From: Brachyspira hyodysenteriae ATCC 27164
Lineage (GTDB): Bacteria > Spirochaetota > Brachyspiria > Brachyspirales > Brachyspiraceae
Reading direction: 5' to 3'
NCBI RefSeq assembly: GCF_001676785.2
Contig: NZ_CP015910.2
Location: forward strand, 2,976,001 to 3,040,000
Length of the DNA: 64,000 nucleotides
Within the stretch, counting starts at the first letter, position 1, and each line of letters begins with the position of its first letter. Below are positions 56,389-63,388 of the stretch, one piece after another. The translations under genes were made by a program, and so were the position numbers. The notes beneath the pieces are model-generated. The model did no database searches, was not told the origin of the DNA, and was given only the letters and a program-made list of their open reading frames with translations.

Positions 56389-57249
56389 TTACCAAGCTTT
56401 GTTTGAACTTCCAAACACATCCATATTATGGCAAACTGTTTCATAAACATTATTTCTTATGCCTTTAATTAATTTCATTAAATCAGTACCATTTTTCTCA
56501 GGATCTTCTTTAACAAAATCCATTACAGCTTTACCTGCAGATTTACAATTTCCTGTATAGAAATTGATCTTACATATTCCAAGACTTACAGCTTTTCTGA
56601 AATCATCATCATATATACCAGATCCGCCATGTAAAACTAAAGGTAAATTAGTTAATTTTGATATAGTTTCTAATCTTTCAAAATCTAATTTTGGCTCTCC
56701 TTTATAGTTTCCATGAACATTACCTATAGATATAGCTAAAGCATCAATTTCTGTCTTTTTAACAAAGTCTAAAGCTTCATCAGGATTTGTAAATGCATCT
56801 TCTTCTTTTACTATATTTGCTTCAGATCCGCCAATAGTTCCTAATTCACCTTCAACAGATATTCTTACACTATGACATATATTAACTATCTCTTTAGTTC
56901 TTCTAATATTTTCTTCATAAGGATAAGCAGAAGCATCAATCATTATAGAAGAAAAACCATTCTGTATGCATCTCACAACAGTATTTAATGTTAAGCCATG
57001 ATCCAAATGCAATACTACAGGAACAGAAGCCTTAGAAGCCATATCAACTGCTGCCTTACAAAAAGATTCAAAATTAGGCATATCAACTACATGTCCTTCA
57101 GCTATTTGAGTTATAACAGGACTTTTCTTATCTTCAGCAGCTTTAATAATTGTTTCTAAGAAAGTAAAAGAACTTACATTAAAAGCTCCAATTCCATATT
57201 TACCGTCTTTAGCTCTATTTAAAGCATCTTTTAAAGTTACAATAGACAT
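56389..57249 (-). CDS. Class II ketose-bisphosphate aldolase
   Basis: A 286-residue zinc-dependent aldolase of the fructose/tagatose-bisphosphate (FbaA/GatY/KbaY) family. Zinc ligands and catalytic residues are in VVLHLDHGLT, IGNVHGNYKGEPKLDF and LVLHGGSGI. It would split a ketose bisphosphate, made from the PTS product, into dihydroxyacetone phosphate and an aldehyde phosphate. It is the last gene after EIIA and EIIBC, 32 bases from EIIBC. No phosphofructokinase gene is in the cluster. GGAGG precedes the ATG. Confidence 0.9.
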   Translation of the reverse strand: MSIVTLKDALNRAKDGKYGIGAFNVSSFTFLETIIKAAEDKKSPVITQIAEGHVVDMPNFESFCKAAVDMASKASVPVVLHLDHGLTLNTVVRCIQNGFSSIMIDASAYPYEENIRRTKEIVNICHSVRISVEGELGTIGGSEANIVKEEDAFTNPDEALDFVKKTEIDALAISIGNVHGNYKGEPKLDFERLETISKLTNLPLVLHGGSGIYDDDFRKAVSLGICKINFYTGNCKSAGKAVMDFVKEDPEKNGTDLMKLIKGIRNNVYETVCHNMDVFGSSNKAW

Positions 57250-57281
57250 TTTTATATTCCTCCGATCTCTAATAATTTATA

Positions 57282-58673
57282 TTAATTTTTTTTAGCAGAA
57301 AACTTTTTCCAAAAACCTAATACCAAAGCAGTTATAACAGAACCTAAAATTATTATTCCAGTATATAATAGAGGTTTATTTGTTATAGGTATTACAAATA
57401 TACCGCCATGTGAAGCCATCATTACTATATTAAAATACTGAGTTAAGAATCCTGAAACCATAGCACCTATTACAGATGAAACTATTACTCTTACAGGGTC
57501 TGATACAGCAAAAGGAATTACACCTTCTGTTATAAAGCAAGCACCTAAGAAATAACAAGTTTTACCAGCTTTTCTTTCTGTTTCAGTAAAGTATTTAGCA
57601 AATAATGTTGTACATAAAGCTATTCCCAAAGGCGGAACCATTCCCCCTGCCATCATAGCACTCATGAAATCAGCATTTCCTGAAGCAAAAGCAGCATTTG
57701 CAAATAAACCAGCTGTTTTATTTATAGGTCCTCCCATATCAGTAGCCATCATTCCTGCTACTATTAATCCTATAATTCCTTTGTGAGAAGCACCTATTCC
57801 GTTTAAGCCTTGAACCATTAAATCCATCAATTTAGCTATAGGCATAAATACAGGCCATAATATTAAACAAGTTAAAATCAATCCGAATAAAGGATATAAT
57901 AATGCACCTTTCAAACTAGAAATAGATTTTGGTATATTCTTTAATACTTTTTTCAATAGTATTGCTACATATCCTGCTACAAAGCCTGCTAATATACCGC
58001 CCAAGAAACCTGTTTTATAATAGTTTGCTAATAAACCAGCAACCATACCAGGCATGAATGCAGATTTACCTCCAACACTATTAGCAATATAAGCAGATAA
58101 TATAGCAATGATTAAACTGAAAGCTCCAACTTTTCCTCCACCTATTGTATCAAAGAATCCTGCTATAGGATTATAATCAGGTGATTCAGGATTTGAAGCA
58201 GTTATTCCAAATGCAAATGAAATACCAATACATATACCTCCAGCAATAATAAATGGAAGCATATTTGAAAATCCTGCCATTAAGTGTTTATATATTCCTT
58301 TTCTTGAAGAAGTTTGAAGAAGATCATCTAAATCCTCGTCTCCAGATGCTTCTAATGTATATGATTTAATATTTCCAGATATTATATTTTTTATAAGATT
58401 ATCAGAATTTTTCACAGCCTCAGTTACGGGAACTTCAATTATTTTTTTACCAATGAATCTATCTTTATTTTCAACAGGTTTATCAGCAGCAAATAAAACA
58501 TAATCTGCATTTTTTATGTCATCAGCAGTTAATGCATTTCCTATACCGTCAGATCCTTGCGTTTCAACTTTAATTTCAACATTGTTTGATGCTGCATATT
58601 TTTTTAAAGCATTGGCTGCCATATATGTATGAGCAACGCCTGTGGGACAAGATGTAATTGCTACGATTTTCAT
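57282..58673 (-). CDS. PTS fructose-class EIIBC
   Basis: A 463-residue fused EIIB-EIIC permease. The phosphorylated cysteine of EIIB is in ITSCPTGVAHTYMAANAL, just after the start. EIIC begins near residue 125 (GIYKHLMAGFSNMLPFIIAGG) and shows GGKSAFMPGMVAGLLA, GGPINKTAGLFANAA and EGVIPFAVSDPVRVI. It imports and phosphorylates a fructose-like hexose or alditol; the linked aldolase suggests a ketose-phosphate pathway. AAGGAG precedes the ATG. Same operon as the EIIA 46 bases upstream. Confidence 0.94.
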   Translation of the reverse strand: MKIVAITSCPTGVAHTYMAANALKKYAASNNVEIKVETQGSDGIGNALTADDIKNADYVLFAADKPVENKDRFIGKKIIEVPVTEAVKNSDNLIKNIISGNIKSYTLEASGDEDLDDLLQTSSRKGIYKHLMAGFSNMLPFIIAGGICIGISFAFGITASNPESPDYNPIAGFFDTIGGGKVGAFSLIIAILSAYIANSVGGKSAFMPGMVAGLLANYYKTGFLGGILAGFVAGYVAILLKKVLKNIPKSISSLKGALLYPLFGLILTCLILWPVFMPIAKLMDLMVQGLNGIGASHKGIIGLIVAGMMATDMGGPINKTAGLFANAAFASGNADFMSAMMAGGMVPPLGIALCTTLFAKYFTETERKAGKTCYFLGACFITEGVIPFAVSDPVRVIVSSVIGAMVSGFLTQYFNIVMMASHGGIFVIPITNKPLLYTGIIILGSVITALVLGFWKKFSAKKN

Positions 58674-58719
58674 AATAAAATTTCTCCTTGTTTTTATTTT
58701 TATTTATATTCAATAAATA

Positions 58720-59175
58720 TTATGCATTATTTTTTAATACTTCTTCCATTTTCAATATAATCTTGGATTCATCCCCACTCTTTGAATTTCTTATAAATGT
58801 TTGCAGATCATCATCTTGAACAATGGATGCAACAGAGCTTAATATATCTATAAACTCATTATTTGCTTTTAAAGGAGCTAGTATAGAATATGCTAAATCT
58901 ATATTCTCACCTTTGTTATATTCAATAGGTTTTTCTAACTGTACTAATATAACCTTAAGCTTGTTTATAGCTTCTGATCTAGCATGAGGCATTGCTATCA
59001 TATCGCCTATAATGGTATTGCCGTCTTTTTCCCTATCAAATAATCCTTTTTTTACATCTTCAGCATTATTAGATATGCCTAAATCTTTAGAAATACAAGA
59101 TAAAAAATCAAATAATTCATCTTTATTTGAGCAAGACTTACTCAAAAATATAGTAGATTCAGAAATAAAATCCAT
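58720..59175 (-). CDS. PTS fructose-class EIIA (operon copy)
   Basis: A 151-residue phosphocarrier of the fructose/nitrogen EIIA family. The phosphorylated histidine is in DMIAMPHARSEAI. It is first gene of the EIIA-EIIBC-aldolase operon, behind a near-consensus promoter with three 11-bp repeats. A close paralogue lies at 60293, on the other side of the DeoR regulator gene. They share the LFDREKDGNT- and EFID--S-A-IVQDD-LQ-type stretches over the full length. Confidence 0.93.
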   Translation of the reverse strand: MDFISESTIFLSKSCSNKDELFDFLSCISKDLGISNNAEDVKKGLFDREKDGNTIIGDMIAMPHARSEAINKLKVILVQLEKPIEYNKGENIDLAYSILAPLKANNEFIDILSSVASIVQDDDLQTFIRNSKSGDESKIILKMEEVLKNNA

Positions 59176-59210
59176 AAATATAACCTCAAATTAATTAATT
59201 TATATATACA

Positions 59211-59279
59211 AGTATATAAAAATTATTATAAATTGTCAATAACTTAATCAAAATATTATCAAAATATTATCAAAAAATT
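59211..59279 (-). promoter_or_regulatory. Promoter with three tandem 11-bp repeats for the fructose-type PTS operon
   Basis: On the minus strand TTGACA (59234-59239), 17 bases and TATACT (59211-59216) form a near-perfect promoter 36 bases before the EIIA start. Seven bases above the -35 box, 59247-59279 is three tandem 11-bp units (ATCAAAATATT twice, then ATCAAAAAATT). They may bind the DeoR-type regulator or bend the DNA. Confidence 0.65.
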
Positions 59280-59327
59280 TAAAAAAATCCCAAGGTTTAT
59301 ATATTAAATACCGGAAATGATAATAAA

Positions 59328-60095
59328 TTAATATGATTTTGTAAGGAGAATATCTATATTATTTTCTTTAAGATATGAAGTTATATCATCTGGAGGAAGT
59401 TCATCTGTTATTAGTTTATGAATTTCATTAAGATTGCAATATGTTTGAAGTGAGATGCAATTGAATTTACTTTTATCAGCAAGCAGCACAACCATCTTAC
59501 TTTTTATAACTGCCATAGATTTTATTTCTGATTCCAATGCTGATAAATCTGTAACTCCATTAGTAACTGATAAGCCTGTTGTAGACATGAAACATTTTGA
59601 TATATTAAATGTTTTGAGTATATTGGCACTAGAAGCTCCTAATAATGATAAATTTTTTCTATCAAGAACTCCTGATAAAGAAATGACGTTCATGTTTTCA
59701 TAATTTATAGTTTTGTATATTACTTCTAAATTATTTGTAATTACTGTGAGATTATTTATATGTTTTAAGTAATCCACTATATTTAAAACTGTTGTTCCGA
59801 AATCTATAAATATTATATCATTATCTTCAACTAATTCTGCTGCTTTCTTTGCTATTAATATTTTATTTTCTATATTTGTTATTTTTCTTTCATTGAAAGG
59901 CACAGGATTATCTTCAGATTCAAATTTTATACCTCCGTATATTTTTTTGAATCTTTTATCAGATAATAATAAGTCCTGTATATCTCTTCTTATAGTGCTT
60001 TTAGAAATTTCAAATTCATCACATATCTGATCCAAAGTTACTATTTTATTATTATAAATAAAAGTTTTTATATTATCAATTCTTTTCGAACGCAT
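59328..60095 (-). CDS. DeoR-family transcriptional regulator
   Basis: 255 residues. The N-terminal helix-turn-helix (LDQICDEFEISKSTIRRDIQDL) is followed by a sugar-phosphate sensor domain of the ISOCOT fold (DIIFIDFGTTVLNIVDYL, LSGVLDRKNLSLLGASS, VVLLADKSKFN). It lies between the two EIIA genes and probably controls the PTS operon downstream in response to a phosphorylated sugar. Whether the tandem 11-bp repeats before EIIA are its target is not shown. Confidence 0.9.
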   Translation of the reverse strand: MRSKRIDNIKTFIYNNKIVTLDQICDEFEISKSTIRRDIQDLLLSDKRFKKIYGGIKFESEDNPVPFNERKITNIENKILIAKKAAELVEDNDIIFIDFGTTVLNIVDYLKHINNLTVITNNLEVIYKTINYENMNVISLSGVLDRKNLSLLGASSANILKTFNISKCFMSTTGLSVTNGVTDLSALESEIKSMAVIKSKMVVLLADKSKFNCISLQTYCNLNEIHKLITDELPPDDITSYLKENNIDILLTKSY

Positions 60096-60292
60096 TCAAT
60101 ATACTCTAACACTAAAATTTATTATTTCACATTATATGAATAATATAAATTAAAATCAATAGTAGTAAATTTTTTTTTACTTATGTTCAATTTAATATAT
60201 TAAGGAATTATTATATACTCTGAATCATTAATAATAAAAAATTATTAATTAATATATTTTTTTATAGAAAATTAACACTATCAAATATAATA

Positions 60293-60754
60293 TTAAATTC
60301 CGCCATATAATTTTAATATATCTTCTATCATAGAAAAGATTTTCTCTTCATCGCCGACTTTAGAATTTCTTATAATATTTTGTAATTCTTCATCTTGAAC
60401 AACCATAGCAATTAATGTTAATACATCTATAAATTCATCATTAGCATCTATAGGTGCTACTATAGAATAAGCTAAATCTATACTTTCATCAGGACTATAT
60501 TCTATAGGTTTTAGAAGAGATACGATAGTAACTTTAATTTCTTTTATAGACTCCATTCTGGCATGCGGCATAGCTACCATATCAGCTATCACAGTATTGC
60601 CGTCTTTTTCCCTATCATATAAACCTTCTTTTATATTTTCTGCATCATAACTAGGATCTAATTCACTTATTTTCTCAGATAAAAAATCAAATAATTCCTC
60701 TTTTGATGAACTAGTATTTTCTAGAAATATTCTTTCTTTATCAATAAAACTCAT
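60293..60754 (-). CDS. PTS fructose-class EIIA (second copy)
   Basis: A 153-residue EIIA with the phosphorylated histidine in DMVAMPHARMESI. It is a clear paralogue of the EIIA at 58720 but separated from the permease by the regulator gene, and sits 42 bases after the TonB-like gene on the same strand. AGGAG precedes the ATG. It could phosphorylate the same EIIBC, serve another EIIB, or act as a signalling EIIA (PtsN-like). Confidence 0.9.
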   Translation of the reverse strand: MSFIDKERIFLENTSSSKEELFDFLSEKISELDPSYDAENIKEGLYDREKDGNTVIADMVAMPHARMESIKEIKVTIVSLLKPIEYSPDESIDLAYSIVAPIDANDEFIDVLTLIAMVVQDEELQNIIRNSKVGDEEKIFSMIEDILKLYGGI

Positions 60755-60796
60755 AATAATCTCCTAAACTATAAAATTTTATTAAACTAATATTTA

Positions 60797-61723
60797 TTAA
60801 TCTCTGCTAAAATTCTGATAAATAAATTTAAATGGTATATATATTTTACCATTCTCAGCATAATCATTCCATAAACCCTGAGGAGGCGGTTTTAATTTTT
60901 TAGCATATTCAATAGCCTTAGAACATGAATTATCTAAACTAGTCTGTCCATTTATAGAAGTTTTCAAAAATTTTTCAAACTCTATATTTCCTTCCTCATC
61001 TATAGAAATTAAAACCTCAACTTCATCGGTTCTTATAAGTCCCAAATAATGTGCCTGGTTAGGAATAGTAAGATACCAAGAATCTCTTATAGATCCTACT
61101 AAAGCATAGAAATACCAAAAATATTCCTGAGCCTTAGTGCCAAGCTGCATGCTTCCTGTTTCGCTGGAAAACACAACTGCTCTGTCGGCACCCTCTTCAA
61201 ATGATGCAGGTATTTTAGTATCACCTTTTATTCCTGGATTTTTAGGTTTATAAGTTTCTACATTATCTCTGGATATTTCATTTCCTAATTCTTTTTTTTG
61301 TCTCTGCTGATTTTGATTATTATTAGGCTTTATATTTTCAGTTGGTCTTCTTTCTATTATTGGACTGTTTGCTCCGTCTCCTAAAAATGAGAATACAGAA
61401 GTATCAGAAAAGACTTTTGAAGGCTTAACATCTGTCTGCCCTTTTGATCTCAATGTCTTATCAGAAGCAAAAGGAGTATCTTCTTTGCTCTCTTCCTCTT
61501 CTACTTCAGGAGTTTCTACCAAGAACATATAATCATCTTTTTTATATCTTTCCTCAGCTTCTTTTCTAGCTTTCTCATATGCAAAAACTTCCTGCATTAT
61601 AGATGTATTTATAAGGCTGAATAAAAATATATGAAGTATAAAAGACACTATAATGGAAAATAGTATATCTTTTCTTTTTATTAATTTTCTTTTTATATTT
61701 GAAATTTTTTCTTTTATGTTCAT
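60797..61723 (-). CDS. TonB-like envelope protein
   Basis: 308 residues. A basic N-terminus precedes one membrane anchor (ILFSIIVSFILHIFLFSLI), as in TonB. A long Glu/Lys/Pro-rich, low-complexity periplasmic stretch (residues ~50-190) follows. The C-terminal domain of ~100 residues (SIRDSWYLTIPNQ, VEVLISIDEEGNIEFEKFLKTSINGQ, SCSKAIEYAKKLKPPPQGLW) has the TonB/TolA-type C-terminal pattern. It may transmit energy or link the envelope; ExbB/ExbD are not in the window. No ribosome binding site is clear. Confidence 0.75.
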   Translation of the reverse strand: MNIKEKISNIKRKLIKRKDILFSIIVSFILHIFLFSLINTSIMQEVFAYEKARKEAEERYKKDDYMFLVETPEVEEEESKEDTPFASDKTLRSKGQTDVKPSKVFSDTSVFSFLGDGANSPIIERRPTENIKPNNNQNQQRQKKELGNEISRDNVETYKPKNPGIKGDTKIPASFEEGADRAVVFSSETGSMQLGTKAQEYFWYFYALVGSIRDSWYLTIPNQAHYLGLIRTDEVEVLISIDEEGNIEFEKFLKTSINGQTSLDNSCSKAIEYAKKLKPPPQGLWNDYAENGKIYIPFKFIYQNFSRD

Positions 61724-61831
61724 GACTTTTATTCTATAATTAATTAATATATTTTACAAGTTTTAAAACACATAAAAAGCTTTAAAATAAAATCATATTT
61801 TCAAATTTATATAATGATTTATATATAAAAA

Positions 61832-61847
61832 TGTTTCACATGAAACA
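61832..61847 (+). promoter_or_regulatory. parS-like centromere site 1
   Basis: TGTTTCACATGAAACA differs by one central base from the widely conserved ParB target TGTTTCACGTGAAACA. The match is embedded in a longer near-palindrome (61827-61852, 12-bp arms AAAAATGTTTCA). It lies in a divergent promoter region where a terminator is not expected. Confidence 0.7.
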
Positions 61848-61920
61848 TTTTTAATAAAATATTATTTATTAATATAATATACTAAACTTTCAGGTAAAGA
61901 ATTGTCAATTAAATAAATTT

Positions 61921-62028
61921 CATTAAGCCCGCCCTCTCGCCCCAAATTATACGCACGATTAATATATTTAAATTTAAAGCAAATAAATACAAACATATTC
62001 AATATATTATTTACCTATTAACCGTGCG
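61921..62028 (-). repeat. Intergenic modular element, copy 12 (compact, between the parS-like sites)
   Basis: AAGCCCGCCCTCTCGCCCC (61925-61943) is followed immediately by an F module at 61951-62028 (ACGCACG ... ACCGTGCGC). The usual 77-bp stretch between the two C-modules is missing. Confidence 0.75.
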
Positions 62029-62033
62029 CAAAA

Positions 62034-62049
62034 ATGTTTCATGTGAAAC
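62034..62049 (-). promoter_or_regulatory. parS-like centromere site 2
   Basis: TGTTTCATGTGAAACA is the exact reverse complement of site 1, again embedded in a 26-bp near-palindrome (62029-62054). The centres of the two sites are 202 bp apart. Confidence 0.7.
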
Positions 62050-62124
62050 ATTTTTGATGCAGTATTATTGTATTAATAAAAACTTTAATATATAATAAAA
62101 ATAAATAAATCTTGGAGAATAACT

Positions 62125-62967
62125 ATTAAAAAGAATAATAAAGAAATCATTGATAATGATATCAAAACAGATGATGAGTTTATAGAAGAAATAACCGGCA
62201 CTGATAATAATAAAAATACTGTTGAAAAAGGTGTTATATACGTGGTTGCTACTCCTATAGGAAATATGGAAGATATAACTATAAGAGCTTTGAAAATTCT
62301 TAGAAACGTAGATTTTATATTGGCAGAAGATACAAGAGTAGCATTGAAGCTTCTTAATTTCTATAATATAAAAAATAAATTATTTTCTTATCATAGCCAT
62401 TCATCTGAATATAGAATCAATGAATATATAAATGAAATATTAAATGGAAATTCAGCTGCTATAGTAAGCGATGCAGGTACTCCTTGTATAAGTGATCCTG
62501 GAGTAAGCATCATAAAATTGGCTATAGAAAAAAATATAAAGATAGTACCTGTCGGAGGAATATCTGCTTTTACTTCTTTGCTTTCAGTTTCCGGAATTTC
62601 AGGCAATACTTTATTTGTGGGTTTCCTTTCTAATAAATCAGGAAAAAGAAGAAATCAATTAAAAGAATTATATAATAATCAAAAAACAATAATAGTAATA
62701 TATGAATCCGTATACAGAGTAAAAGAATGTATAGAAGATATTGTTAACATATTCGGAGAAAAAACGGATATTGTTATCGGAAGAGAAATCACTAAACAGT
62801 TCGAACAGATAATAAGATCTGAGGCCAAAAATATCCTTGATTTTTTTATAGATGGTAGTATACTAACTAAAGGTGAATTTTGTATTATAATTGATAATAG
62901 AAAATCTAAAGTATGCGAGGCTAATGCCGAAAATAATTTATGTAAGGAGTCATACTATGACAATTGA
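62125..62967 (+). CDS. rsmI: 16S rRNA (cytidine-2'-O)-methyltransferase RsmI (apparent ATT start)
   Basis: RsmI methylates C1402 of 16S rRNA with SAM. Motifs: YVVATPIGNMEDITIRAL, AEDTRVALKLLNFY, VSDAGTPCISDPG, VPVGGISAFTSLLSVSG, GFLSNKSGKRR. The GTG at 62242 cannot be the true start, since it lies inside the conserved first strand (GVIYVVATPIGN). The frame is open upstream, and GGAG at 62114-62117 stands 7 bases before ATT 62125. From there ~35 extra acidic residues (IKKNNKEIIDND...) precede the usual N-terminus, giving 280 residues. No ATG, GTG or TTG fits that ribosome binding site. Confidence 0.85.
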   Translation: MKKNNKEIIDNDIKTDDEFIEEITGTDNNKNTVEKGVIYVVATPIGNMEDITIRALKILRNVDFILAEDTRVALKLLNFYNIKNKLFSYHSHSSEYRINEYINEILNGNSAAIVSDAGTPCISDPGVSIIKLAIEKNIKIVPVGGISAFTSLLSVSGISGNTLFVGFLSNKSGKRRNQLKELYNNQKTIIVIYESVYRVKECIEDIVNIFGEKTDIVIGREITKQFEQIIRSEAKNILDFFIDGSILTKGEFCIIIDNRKSKVCEANAENNLCKESYYDN

Positions 62968-63250
62968 TAAAATAGGCGGCACATCAAATATACAACAAAA
63001 ATCTAACATTAAGTACAATGAAAAAGTTTCTAAAATGGGTTCAGATAGAATAGAAATTTCTAATGAATCAAGATTAGCTTTGCAAAACGAAAAACTAGTT
63101 AATATTATCAAAGAAGCTCCAGATGTAAGAGAAGAGAAAATTGCAGAAGCTAAAAAAAGATTAGAATTATATATGCAAGATGGTGCCTTAAGAGAAGAGG
63201 TATTAAACTCTTTGGCTAATTCTATAATAGATTCTATGCCTTTAGAATAA
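62957..63250 (+). CDS. FlgM-like anti-sigma factor
   Basis: A 97-residue protein starting MTIDKIGG, overlapping rsmI by 11 bases, with AAGGAG 8 bases before the ATG. The middle and C-terminal parts (DRIEISNESRLALQNEKL, APDVREEKIAEAKKRLELYM, LANSIIDSMPLE) match the FlgM pattern: ISxxxR..., then VREEKI-x-x-AK-x-R, then A-xx-IIDS. FlgM holds back the flagellar sigma factor FliA until the hook is complete. In line with flgF and chemoreceptors in the window, but only motif level. Confidence 0.7.
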   Translation: MTIDKIGGTSNIQQKSNIKYNEKVSKMGSDRIEISNESRLALQNEKLVNIIKEAPDVREEKIAEAKKRLELYMQDGALREEVLNSLANSIIDSMPLE

Positions 63251-63292
63251 TAGGATTCTATTATAAATTTAGTTATTGAAAATTCTAATCTT

Positions 63293-63323
63293 AAAAATAG
63301 TAAGGATAAAACTTACTATTTTT
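63293..63323 (+). terminator. Terminator of the rsmI-flgM transcript
   Basis: The AAAAATAGTAAG / CTTACTATTTTT perfect 12-bp stem with a 7-base loop lies 42 bases past the stop codon. Confidence 0.8.
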
Positions 63324-63388
63324 AAAAAAATGAGTTATCATAAGCAAGTAATTATATACATAATCAAAATCGAAGTTTTACTGATAGT

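Noticed and set aside
2381-62028. The modular repeats as a CRISPR array or insertion sequences
   Set aside because: Units are dispersed and not regularly spaced, there are no spacers or cas genes, and no transposase frame lies inside any copy.
2381-62028. The modular repeats as riboswitches or rRNA/tRNA genes
   Set aside because: They occur in both orientations at gene starts and ends with no common downstream gene type, and no tRNA-like T-loop is present.
61827-62054. The parS-like hairpins as intrinsic terminators
   Set aside because: They have the stem and T-run of a terminator, but lie between genes transcribed away from each other, where nothing needs terminating.
62891-62956. Upstream ATG for the FlgM-like gene
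   Set aside because: The extension overlaps rsmI coding sequence and lacks a ribosome binding site. AAGGAG points to 62957.
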